DNA of 64,000 nt from Phycisphaerales bacterium (GTDB lineage: Bacteria; Planctomycetota; Phycisphaerae; Phycisphaerales; UBA1924), in assembly GCA_020846975.1 (NCBI GenBank), contig JADLCX010000041.1, positions 96,891-160,890 on the forward strand. Direction: 5' to 3'. The notes under the pieces were generated by a model. That model saw only the letters and a list, made by a program, of their open reading frames with translations. It was not told the DNA's origin and made no database searches. The translations under genes and the position numbers were made by a program. Positions 34,473-41,908 of this stretch are shown here, piece after piece; position 1 is the first letter of the stretch; every line of letters begins with the position of its first letter.

Positions 34473-34844
34473 ATGGCGGTGCGTGCGAGCGGATGGTGCG
34501 GAGTGGGCGCGTTGGGGGCGGCGGCGATGCTGATCGGGTGCGCCCAGGCGGACTACGGGGCGGACATCCACAACAAGACGGCCGCGCCGGTGTTTGCGCA
34601 GATCATGGTGAAGGCGCACGGGCAGAGCGAGCCGGCGGTGCTGGGCGCGAGCAAGCGTCTTGGGCCGGGCGATCGCGCGTTCGTGGGCTCGGTGCGCGCG
34701 GCGGACCGCGCGGGGATGGCGTACATGGTGGTGGACAACCTGCCGAGCCAATCGAAGTCGGTGACGGTGGACCTCGCGCCGGGGATGAACTTCTACGAGG
34801 TGTTCGATGATGGGGGCGTGATCCGGGTGATACCCAAGCCGTGA
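34473..34844 (+). CDS. Small predicted lipoprotein (paralogue A)
   Basis: Protein of 123 residues with a signal peptide ending in the lipobox MLIGC (about residues 19-23). The mature part starts AQADYGADIHNKTAAPVFAQIMV, which matches the next protein (YGVDIQNHTGQILMVEFLDV). It then forms a short beta-rich domain. Family not recognised; an envelope-facing lipoprotein. Confidence 0.75.
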   Translation: MAVRASGWCGVGALGAAAMLIGCAQADYGADIHNKTAAPVFAQIMVKAHGQSEPAVLGASKRLGPGDRAFVGSVRAADRAGMAYMVVDNLPSQSKSVTVDLAPGMNFYEVFDDGGVIRVIPKP

Positions 34845-34927
34845 GGGGCGAGGGGGCGGGCAAGAGGCGAGAGGTTCGAGGCGGAACCGGGCGCGCGGAA
34901 CGGGGCGCGCTCGGGTATGCTGTGGGC

Positions 34928-35350
34928 ATGAGGAACGCCGCTGGATTGTGCATGGTCGCCGCGCTGGGTCTGCCGCTGGTCGGGTGCAGCATCGAGAATC
35001 ACTACGGTGTGGACATCCAGAACCACACGGGGCAGATCCTGATGGTCGAGTTTCTGGATGTGAAGAGCGACGGGACGACATCGGTGTACTCGACGGCGAA
35101 ACTGGCGCCGAAGGGGAGTTTCACCAACCGAGTGACGTATGAGGAGCAGGGGTTCGGGAAGCGGCTCCGGTTCAGCCTGCCCGAGCGGCCGGCGGAGGAC
35201 CTGGGCTCGCGGCTGGAACTGAAGTTGCCGGAAGATTCGTCGCGGTTCTATGACCTGAAACTGAAGAACGGGCGGCTGATGGCGGAGGAGTTCGCCAAGG
35301 GCCGGACACCGACGGCGAGTTCGGAGTTGACGGGCGGGTGGAGCCAGTAG
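34928..35350 (+). CDS. Small predicted lipoprotein (paralogue B)
   Basis: Protein of 140 residues with lipobox PLVGC at about 16-20 and a beta-rich mature domain. It shares the YG(A/V)DI(H/Q)N(K/H)T opening with the protein at 34473, so the two are tandem paralogues. The ATG at 34928 fits a normal signal peptide; a longer Arg/Gly-rich leader is rejected. Role unknown. Confidence 0.75.
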   Translation: MRNAAGLCMVAALGLPLVGCSIENHYGVDIQNHTGQILMVEFLDVKSDGTTSVYSTAKLAPKGSFTNRVTYEEQGFGKRLRFSLPERPAEDLGSRLELKLPEDSSRFYDLKLKNGRLMAEEFAKGRTPTASSELTGGWSQ

Positions 35351-35422
35351 CGGGATGGCGGGTGTCGGAACTCGGATGGCGGAGGTGGAAGGCAGCGGGC
35401 ATGGAGGCCGCGGGAGGCTTGC

Positions 35423-36316
35423 ATGCTGTTTGTGCTTGCGATGTGCGTTCTGGGGCAACCTGACGGGGTTGCGAAGGAGCCCGAGAAGGTCCCGGCGAAG
35501 GTGCCGGTGAAGGAAGCGGAGAAGCCGGAGGCCCCGGGTTCATCGGAGGCGAAGGTGGCGGTTCCGTTCCCGCACCCGATGATCTCGGAGGTGCTGTTCG
35601 CGGTGCCGACGGGGAACGCGGGTGATGCGAACAAGGACGGGAAGCGAGATGTGTGCGGGGACGAGTTTGTCGAACTGGTAAACCCGCACGACAGGGCGAT
35701 CCAGCTGTTCGGCTACACGCTGACGGATTCGCAGGATGCGGGGAAGGGGCAGGTGCGGTTCACGTTCCCGGCGGTGGAACTCGCGCCGGGCGCGGTGGTG
35801 GTGGTGTTCAACGGGATGGGCAGCACGTGGTCGGGGCCGGTGGGCGATGCGAAGACCTCCCCGCCGCCGCCGGGGAAGAACGAGCTGTTCGCGGGCGCGC
35901 TGGTGTTCACGATGAAGAACAGCAAGAGCCAGATCGCGCTGGGGAACACGGGGGACCAGGTGCTGCTGAGCGCGCCGGACAAGACGGCGGTGCATCGCGT
36001 GTACTGGAGCGAGACGGGGCCGGAGCCGGAGGATGGGCCGACGAAAGAGGCGGCGCCGGGCGTGCCGCCTTCACTGACCAAGGCGGGGAAGGCGCGGCCG
36101 CTGGTGGTGGATTTCGTGCCGCTGATGAGCAAGTGCAGCGTGCAGCGGGATGGTGTGCTGGGGAGCGGGCGGTTTGTGTCGCACCTGGAGGCGGAGGGGG
36201 CGGCGTTCAGCCCGGGGGTGTATATGGTGGCGAGAGGGGCGGAGAAGAAAGTGGAACCGAGCGTGGAGAAGCCGGCGGGAACCGGTGAGAAGTCGAAGGA
36301 TGCGGGGACGCCGTGA
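35423..36316 (+). CDS. Exported lamin-tail-domain protein
   Basis: Protein of 297 residues: a short hydrophobic signal (MLFVLAMCVLG), a Lys/Pro/Glu-rich linker, then a lamin-tail (LTD) Ig-like domain (about 50-195) with the family features PMISEVLF, DEFVELVNP, GYTLTD and ELAPGAVVVVFN. The C-terminal region is charged and low complexity. LTD domains in bacteria occur in secreted or surface proteins, often nucleases or adhesins; no catalytic domain is fused here. The ribosome site is GGGAGG. It follows the two lipoproteins on the same strand. Confidence 0.8.
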   Translation: MLFVLAMCVLGQPDGVAKEPEKVPAKVPVKEAEKPEAPGSSEAKVAVPFPHPMISEVLFAVPTGNAGDANKDGKRDVCGDEFVELVNPHDRAIQLFGYTLTDSQDAGKGQVRFTFPAVELAPGAVVVVFNGMGSTWSGPVGDAKTSPPPPGKNELFAGALVFTMKNSKSQIALGNTGDQVLLSAPDKTAVHRVYWSETGPEPEDGPTKEAAPGVPPSLTKAGKARPLVVDFVPLMSKCSVQRDGVLGSGRFVSHLEAEGAAFSPGVYMVARGAEKKVEPSVEKPAGTGEKSKDAGTP

Positions 36317-36403
36317 TGGGCGTTGGCGTGGAGGCCGGCGCCGATGGCGATGCACGCTTGAACGCGGCAAGCCGGGCAGGAGCGACGCGAGGGAAAGCAA
36401 GAT

Positions 36404-36447
36404 AAGCCCCTTCGGGCGTGCGTACCGGCGGCTTGCGCCGCTCGGTT
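36404..36447. repeat. Palindromic stem-loop pair before surE
   Basis: Two short hairpins: GCCCC-TTC-GGGC at about 36406-36416 and ACCGGCGGC-TTGC-GCCGCTCGGT at 36424-36447 (one bulge). The motif style matches the palindromic unit between neuC and neuB and looks like a REP-type intergenic element; it ends 13 bases before the surE ATG. Confidence 0.5.
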
Positions 36448-36459
36448 CTACAGTCGGTC

Positions 36460-37359
36460 ATGCGCATTTTGTTGACCAACGACGACGGGATTCGCGCGCC
36501 GGGGATTCAGGCGTTGTTCGACGCGCTGGTGGATGCGGACGGGCTCTTTGGGGGGCCGCTGGGCGAGGTGACGTACCCGATCGCGCCGCTCACGGTTCAG
36601 TCTGCGACGGGGCACGGGATCACGTTCCACACGCCGATCATGGTGCAGCCGGTGAGGGTGACGGAGCGGATGAGCGGCGTCGCGGTGGATGCGCGGCCGG
36701 CGGACTGCGTAAAGGTGGCGGTCGCGGCGCTGTGGGAGGAGAAGTTCGGCGCGGGGTCACGGCCGGACTTGCTCATCTCGGGGATGAACGCGGGGACGAA
36801 TGTCGGGATCAACGTGATCTACTCGGGAACGGTGGCCGCGGCGATCGAGGGGGCGTTTCTGGGGATTCCGTCGATCGCGGTGAGCCTGCACCTGGGGAAG
36901 GGTGTCGATGGGTCACGCGCGGCGACGAACTTCAAGGTGGCCGCGCGGCATGGGCGGTGGGCGATCGAGCGGGTGCTGGAAGGGATCGCGCGGGAGAAGG
37001 GCGGCGGCGCGAGGTTCGCGCTGCCGGAGGCGCACTCGTGCCTGAGCATCAACATCCCGATCACGGAGGGGCCGGATGGGGCGTGCGCGAAGGTTGGGGA
37101 GTATCCGCTGCGGGTCTGCCGCATGAATACGCACGGGCTGAACGACAAGTACGAGCGGCGAACAGCGCCGGATGGGAGCGTGTACTTCTGGGCGGCCGGG
37201 CACGGGCTGGACTTTCGCGGGACGGATGAGGAGACGGATGTGGCGCTGTTGTGGAAGGGGAACATCACGGTGACGCCGCTGAGGTATGACCTGACGAAGA
37301 AGAGCGTGATGGAGCGGTGGAAGTCGCGGGCCGAGGGCGCGGGCACGGGCCGGGCGTGA
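36460..37359 (+). CDS. surE: 5'-nucleotidase SurE
   Basis: Metal-dependent nucleoside monophosphate phosphatase of 299 residues. Signature LLTNDDGIRAPGI at the N-terminus supplies the Asp-Asp metal ligands; SGMNAGTNVG, VIYSGTVAAAIEGAFLG and IPSIAVS follow as in all SurE proteins. It is longer than the usual about 250 residues through loops around residues 30-45 and the C-terminus. The start at 36460 is the conserved MRILLTNDDG. Confidence 0.94.
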   Translation: MRILLTNDDGIRAPGIQALFDALVDADGLFGGPLGEVTYPIAPLTVQSATGHGITFHTPIMVQPVRVTERMSGVAVDARPADCVKVAVAALWEEKFGAGSRPDLLISGMNAGTNVGINVIYSGTVAAAIEGAFLGIPSIAVSLHLGKGVDGSRAATNFKVAARHGRWAIERVLEGIAREKGGGARFALPEAHSCLSINIPITEGPDGACAKVGEYPLRVCRMNTHGLNDKYERRTAPDGSVYFWAAGHGLDFRGTDEETDVALLWKGNITVTPLRYDLTKKSVMERWKSRAEGAGTGRA

Positions 37360-37439
37360 ATCGCGGCGGGCTCGGAAGGGGCGGACGGCCGGCGGGCGAC
37401 TGAACGGAAAGACCCATCGGCTGGAAGCCGATGCCACGG

Positions 37440-37478
37440 AAAAAACAGCCGGGCGCCCGCATCCATGCAGGCGCCCGG
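37440..37478 (-). terminator. Intrinsic terminator of the HDOD gene
   Basis: On the minus strand a perfect 9-bp GC stem (37478-37470 with 37457-37449, 12-base loop) is followed by CTGTTTTTT. It lies about 90 bases after the HDOD stop. A second 8-bp stem with GGA loop is at 37415-37433. Confidence 0.85.
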
Positions 37479-37566
37479 TGCACAGAATCTCTTACTCTCT
37501 CCTTCTCGCTCGCTCCGGGGGTTCCCCTCTCTCCTTCGGAGGGGGCACCGTGCTCGGCCTGACGGA

Positions 37567-38460
37567 TCAGGTGGTGAGCATCTGATTGACGGTTTCGATC
37601 TGCTGGGGAAGGCGGTTGGCGATGTCGGCGGCCTGCTCGCGGGTGAGTTTGAGGACATCGAGGAGGTCGGGCGGGACCTCGATGCTGGGCTGGTCGAGGC
37701 GGAAGCCGGGCTTGATTGCCCCGGCGATCCGGTCGGCGACGGAAACAATCGTGACGAGCGTGCGCTGTTCGTTGGCGAGCTCGAGCGGGCGGTGGTGGAA
37801 GCCGGTGACGAGGGCGAACGAACGCGGGAACTTCCACTTGTCGCAGAGGCCCTGGCCGAAGTCCTGGTGGTTGGCGCCGAAGACCTCGGCCTCGACATCG
37901 AGCATGTTGACGGTGGGCGCGCCGTTGCCATCGACGGTGACGCGGCCGAGGGTCTCGATGAGTTTGTGCCGGTCGTACTGGATCTCGACGATGATGCCGA
38001 TGTCGTGGATGAGGCCGGCGAGGAAGGCCTCGTCGGAGAGACCGAGTTTCATCGCGTCGGCGGTCATTTTGCAGGCCGCGGCGGTGGCGATGGAGTGGGA
38101 CCAGAGGTCCTTGGCGCTGAACTCGGGCGTGAGCGACCCGCCGCGGAAGAGCTTGGCGAGGCTGGCGGCGATGGCGATGTTCTTGACGGCGTTGAGGCCG
38201 AGCAGGACGATGGCGCGGTTGATGGAGCCGATCTGGCCCGGGAGGCCGTAGAAGGCGGAGTTGACGACCTTGAGGATGCGCGAGCAGAGCGCGGGGTCGT
38301 TGGCGATGACCTTGTGGAGGTCTTGCGCGGTGGAGGTCGGGCTCTCGACGAGCTCGATGATCTTGAGCGTGATCTCGGGAAGGGTCGCGATGTGGCTGAT
38401 CTCGCGGATCGCGGAGTTGACCGCGGTTTCGCGTGCGCCGGTCTGGGCCTGGGCCGTCAT
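37567..38460 (-). CDS. HDOD-domain protein
   Basis: Soluble protein of 297 residues. The HDOD fold covers about 10-210: ISHIATLPEITLKIIELV, ANDPALCSRILKVVNSAFYGLPGQIGSINRAIVLLG and the HD-like AGLIHDIGIIVE. Unlike true HD phosphodiesterases it keeps only part of the metal site. HDOD proteins act in signalling, often with flagellar or c-di-GMP systems, by family knowledge. The start overlaps no neighbour and a terminator follows. Its position beside the nonulosonate operon and flgM is compatible with a motility role, but this is inference. Confidence 0.92.
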   Translation of the reverse strand: MTAQAQTGARETAVNSAIREISHIATLPEITLKIIELVESPTSTAQDLHKVIANDPALCSRILKVVNSAFYGLPGQIGSINRAIVLLGLNAVKNIAIAASLAKLFRGGSLTPEFSAKDLWSHSIATAAACKMTADAMKLGLSDEAFLAGLIHDIGIIVEIQYDRHKLIETLGRVTVDGNGAPTVNMLDVEAEVFGANHQDFGQGLCDKWKFPRSFALVTGFHHRPLELANEQRTLVTIVSVADRIAGAIKPGFRLDQPSIEVPPDLLDVLKLTREQAADIANRLPQQIETVNQMLTT

Positions 38461-38633
38461 GGGCAGGTCTCCGAGCAGAGGAGGGACAGTCGAACCGTGA
38501 CGTGAGGTATCGGGCGGGTTCGAGGGTCACTTTTGTCGGAGTTGCGGGATTTGGGGGCGCGGGGGGGGGTGGGCGGGGCGGGGAAGGTCTGGATAACGGG
38601 GGCTGTGCGGAGTGCTGGGTGCGGAGGGCATGA

Positions 38634-39884
38634 TCAGTAGGTGTTGTGCTTGCGGAGGAGGGCGGGGTCGCGGGGATTGGTGTTGGCGAGGAGCTTGGCG
38701 ATGCGGGGGGAGGCGCGGCCATCACCGAAGGGATGACCTCGCCCGATCGTGGGCCAATCGCCGTCTTGGATAGTGGCACACAAGCGGGCCACATCCGCTT
38801 CCGAGGGGAGAGCGGGCACGTCGAAGATCCAACCGGCGCGTTCGCGACCGGACTGGCGCGGACCGAGGTTGATGACTCGAACGCCAAGTGCGGCCGCTTC
38901 GATAAGGCCCGCCGAGGAGTTGCCGATCAACACACCGCCGATGCGAGCCAGTCTCTTGAGCATTCCGATGAACGCTTCTCGGGGCAGGTGTTCCAGCGAT
39001 CGAGCCTCGAACTCGATGACTGCGTCCCGGAACATCTGTCGCATTTCATCGCTGCCGGGGTCGTGATTCGGAGCAAGGTACAGCACGCGTTCGGCGCCGC
39101 CGCGTGGGGCGGGATGAAGCAGATGGGCCACGGTGCTTGCGAGGACGGCGGCAGCGCCGGCCCACTTCCAATCGGGGGTGTTAGGATCGCCGGACGGGTG
39201 CATGAGCACGATGACCAGTGGGCTTCCGAAAGCACGGGCAGCGTCGTCTCCCCAATCCGGAATCCGCTTCAGTCCGTCGATCGCCGGCGACCCCGTCACA
39301 TGGACACGTTCCGGCTTCTCACCCATCTTGATGATGCGCTCGGCGCTGAGTTTGGTCGCCGCGCAGTGGAGGTGCGAGAGCTTGGTGATCGCGTGGCGCA
39401 TGGCCTCGTCGGCGATGCCTTCGGCGCGATCGCCGCCGTGGATGTGGCAGACCGGGACGCCGCCGATGCTGGCGGCAGACGCGGCGGCGAAGGCTTCGAT
39501 GCGGTCGCCGAGGACGACGACCCAGTCGGGTTTGAGTTTGGCGTAGGCTCGCGTGAAACCCTCAACGCCGCGTGCGGTGGCGAGGGAGTCGGACAGGCGC
39601 GCGGAAGAGCCGGCTCGGAGAGCAGGCATACCGGAACCCTGCATCGGCACGCGGGCGGCGATGGGGAACTCGGCCTCGACTTCGCGGATGGTGCGGGCGG
39701 GTTTGAGGAAGTGGGCGCCGGCGGCGATCACCTGGAGCTTGAGCTTCTTGTGTTTGAGGATCGCGTGCATGACGGGGCGGAGCAGGCCGAACTCGGCGCG
39801 GGTGCCGGTGACGACGGCGACGGTGAGGGGGCGGACGAGTGATGTCGTCCGAGTGGATCGCCGGTTGGGTTTGGAGGTTGCCAT
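38634..39884 (-). CDS. neuC: UDP-N-acetylglucosamine 2-epimerase (NeuC-like)
   Basis: Hydrolysing 2-epimerase of 416 residues with two Rossmann halves. Signatures: VVTGTRAEFGLLRPVM, LGDRIEAFAAASAAS, HIHGGDRAEGIADEAMRHAI, VTGSPAID and NSSAGLIEAAALGV. It makes ManNAc (or an analogous sugar) from the nucleotide sugar for nonulosonate synthesis. A family choice between NeuC and the legionaminate enzyme LegG cannot be made by eye. It is the last gene of the Maf-neuA-neuB-neuC operon and is separated from neuB by a palindromic repeat. Confidence 0.9.
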   Translation of the reverse strand: MATSKPNRRSTRTTSLVRPLTVAVVTGTRAEFGLLRPVMHAILKHKKLKLQVIAAGAHFLKPARTIREVEAEFPIAARVPMQGSGMPALRAGSSARLSDSLATARGVEGFTRAYAKLKPDWVVVLGDRIEAFAAASAASIGGVPVCHIHGGDRAEGIADEAMRHAITKLSHLHCAATKLSAERIIKMGEKPERVHVTGSPAIDGLKRIPDWGDDAARAFGSPLVIVLMHPSGDPNTPDWKWAGAAAVLASTVAHLLHPAPRGGAERVLYLAPNHDPGSDEMRQMFRDAVIEFEARSLEHLPREAFIGMLKRLARIGGVLIGNSSAGLIEAAALGVRVINLGPRQSGRERAGWIFDVPALPSEADVARLCATIQDGDWPTIGRGHPFGDGRASPRIAKLLANTNPRDPALLRKHNTY

Positions 39885-40005
39885 GCGAGGTTCGTAAGCG
39901 CTGTGCCGCCCTTTCAGGGCTCAAGGACATCTTGTCGCTTACCGGGGGCTTACGCCCCCGGCTACTGCTGTCGCGCCGCTTCGCGGCTCCGGAGCGACGC
40001 TGTTG
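39885..40005. repeat. REP-like triple stem-loop between neuB and neuC
   Basis: Three hairpins in tandem: GCCCT-TTC-AGGGC (39908-39920), CCGGGGGC-TTAC-GCCCCCGG (39942-39961) and GCCGC-TTC-GCGGC (39975-39987). Such palindromic units are common in planctomycete intergenic DNA as I recall it, and this one interrupts an operon. Confidence 0.7.
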
Positions 40006-41079
40006 CTACTCGAAGACATCTTGTTCGTTCAGTGGGACATCACACTCGACATCGCGTGTGAGTTTGCGGCCGAGGACTTCATCGAGGCGGAAGGGGAGGA
40101 GGCCGGTGCCGGGGCGCTTGAAGGTGAGGTCTTCGCGGGTGATGGTGTGGCCGCGCGGAAGGGCGCGGCGGGTGGTGAGGGATTGGCGGGAGAGGGTGCG
40201 GACGTCTTGTTCGATGTCGAGAACGCGCTTACTCCCCTTCCAAACCGATTCGGCAACCTTCGCCGCACCAAACATGGTCGGCGCGGCGGCCCACACCGAT
40301 CCGATGTACGACTTGAGGTCTGCGGGTGTGAGGGAAGCGGCATGGTCGGGGCCCTTAGCGCGTCGGTCGTGCGTCATGTGCTTTTCGAGCAACAGCGCGC
40401 CGTGCGCGATGGCTCGTGCGCCCGTCTCGGTTTCCCGGGTGTGATCGCTGTATCCAACAGCAATCGGCTTGAGCGCTGTTCGCAGGTCGATGATGGCTTC
40501 CAATGCGGCCCGCTTCGGCGGCGTCGGGTAGCAACTCACACACTGCAAGACCGCCAGCCGGTCAGTGGCTTCCGCCTGATCCAACCAGATGACGACCCGT
40601 TGTACCTCGTCCATCGTGCTCGCGCCGGTGCTGACGATGAGCGGCCTGCCTGTGGCCGCGAGGGCTTCGAGCAGCGGTCTGTGCACGATGTCGGGGCTGG
40701 CGGTTTTGTAGGCGTCCCAGGGGAGGCGCTCGGCGAGTTCGACGAGTTCGACGCTGAAGACGGTGACGATGGCGTGGATGCCTAGCTCGTGCGCGAGCGT
40801 GACGACGCGGGCCATGTCGTCGATGCTCAGTTCGAGACGCTTGAGCATCGCGACCGGGTCGGTCTCGCCGGCGGCCTTCTGATAGGCCGCGAGCTTGGCG
40901 GCCTTGCTCATGAGGCGGTCGGTCTCGAAGAGCTGGAGCTTGACGGCATCGGCGCCGGCGGCGGCCGCGGCGCGGGTGAGGTCGAGGGCTCGCTCGATCG
41001 ACCCGTCGTGGTTGACGCCGAGCTCGGCGATGATGTAGGGCGGGTGGCCGGGGTCGATGTCGCGGGAGCCGATGCGCAT
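40006..41079 (-). CDS. neuB: N-acetylneuraminate (nonulosonate) synthase
   Basis: PEP-dependent aldol synthase of 357 residues. TIM-barrel blocks IIAELGVNHDG, DAVKLQLF, YKTASPDI, VSTGASTMDEV, LQCVSCYP, VGYSDHT and LEKHMTHDR are those of NeuB; a C-terminal SAF domain (about 285-350, RTLSRQSLTTRRALPRGH to the end) covers the active site. The usual KFQ reads KLQ. It condenses ManNAc, or a modified hexose, with PEP to a nonulosonic acid. The start at 41079 (MRIGSRDIDPG) lies 25 bases after neuA. Confidence 0.93.
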   Translation of the reverse strand: MRIGSRDIDPGHPPYIIAELGVNHDGSIERALDLTRAAAAAGADAVKLQLFETDRLMSKAAKLAAYQKAAGETDPVAMLKRLELSIDDMARVVTLAHELGIHAIVTVFSVELVELAERLPWDAYKTASPDIVHRPLLEALAATGRPLIVSTGASTMDEVQRVVIWLDQAEATDRLAVLQCVSCYPTPPKRAALEAIIDLRTALKPIAVGYSDHTRETETGARAIAHGALLLEKHMTHDRRAKGPDHAASLTPADLKSYIGSVWAAAPTMFGAAKVAESVWKGSKRVLDIEQDVRTLSRQSLTTRRALPRGHTITREDLTFKRPGTGLLPFRLDEVLGRKLTRDVECDVPLNEQDVFE

Positions 41080-41104
41080 GGGAGGGGACACTGTACTGCG
41101 CCGC

Positions 41105-41908
41105 CTAGCGCGCGGGCACGGCGGCGGCGGCTTGCTCTCGCAGGATCGCGTCGGCGACCAGCAAGTCGGTCCGCGTGTCGATGTCGATGACCTCGCCCTC
41201 GCGGTTGATGACACCCTTGCGCCGGTCTTCGCGGCCGAAGAAGGCGTGCGGGCCGGGGGCGACACCGGGAATTTCGAGCATCAGCGCCTCGCGCGTGACG
41301 GCGATGATGCCGCCATCGGGGATGAACGCCGGGGGCAGGTCCTGTCGGCGGAAGACGCCGTGGTTGAGGATGTCGCCCTCCCACGGTCGGACCTCGCCGG
41401 TCTCGGCGTTGACACGCGCGGTCCACCACGGGTGGTGCTTGCCCACGGGCGCGTAGGACTGGACGGAATCGGCGCCGGACTCGGCGAGCAGACGGACGGC
41501 GCGGTCGATCAGACCCGCGGGACGGATGGGGACGTTGCCGTAGAGAATCACGATGGGCGTCGATGCGGGCAGCGGTCGATGCTCGCCCGCATCTCGATTG
41601 TGCGCCCGCGGTATCCCCAAGGCCTCGCCCAAAGCGGCGAGGCCGTGGCACGCGGCGGCATCGATGGTTGCGGTGTCGGAGGCGAGGTCGGGCGGACGCT
41701 CGATGACGGTGACGCCGCGGCGGTTGCCGATGTCCATCAACTCCTCATCGTCGGTTGAGAGGACGATCGTGCCGACGGTCGCGGCCTGCTCGGCGTGGTC
41801 GATCGTCCACTCGATGCACGGGCGGCCGGCGATCGGGAGCGCGTTCTTGCGGGGCAGGCCCTTGCTGCCGGCGCGGGCGAGGATGATGGCGATGGCGCGG
41901 TGGTTCAC
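41105..41908 (-). CDS. neuA: CMP-nonulosonate cytidylyltransferase
   Basis: Nucleotidyltransferase of 267 residues that activates the nonulosonic acid with CTP. The N-terminal signature AIILARAGSKGLPRKN is diagnostic; later ILYGNVPIRPAG and the aspartate-containing VIDIDTRTDLL complete the fold. No ATG is near the conserved start; a GTG at 41908 overlaps the upstream Maf stop (GTGA), giving tight coupling. With NeuB and NeuC it forms a minimal route to a CMP-sialic-acid-like donor. Confidence 0.92.
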   Translation of the reverse strand: MNHRAIAIILARAGSKGLPRKNALPIAGRPCIEWTIDHAEQAATVGTIVLSTDDEELMDIGNRRGVTVIERPPDLASDTATIDAAACHGLAALGEALGIPRAHNRDAGEHRPLPASTPIVILYGNVPIRPAGLIDRAVRLLAESGADSVQSYAPVGKHHPWWTARVNAETGEVRPWEGDILNHGVFRRQDLPPAFIPDGGIIAVTREALMLEIPGVAPGPHAFFGREDRRKGVINREGEVIDIDTRTDLLVADAILREQAAAAVPAR

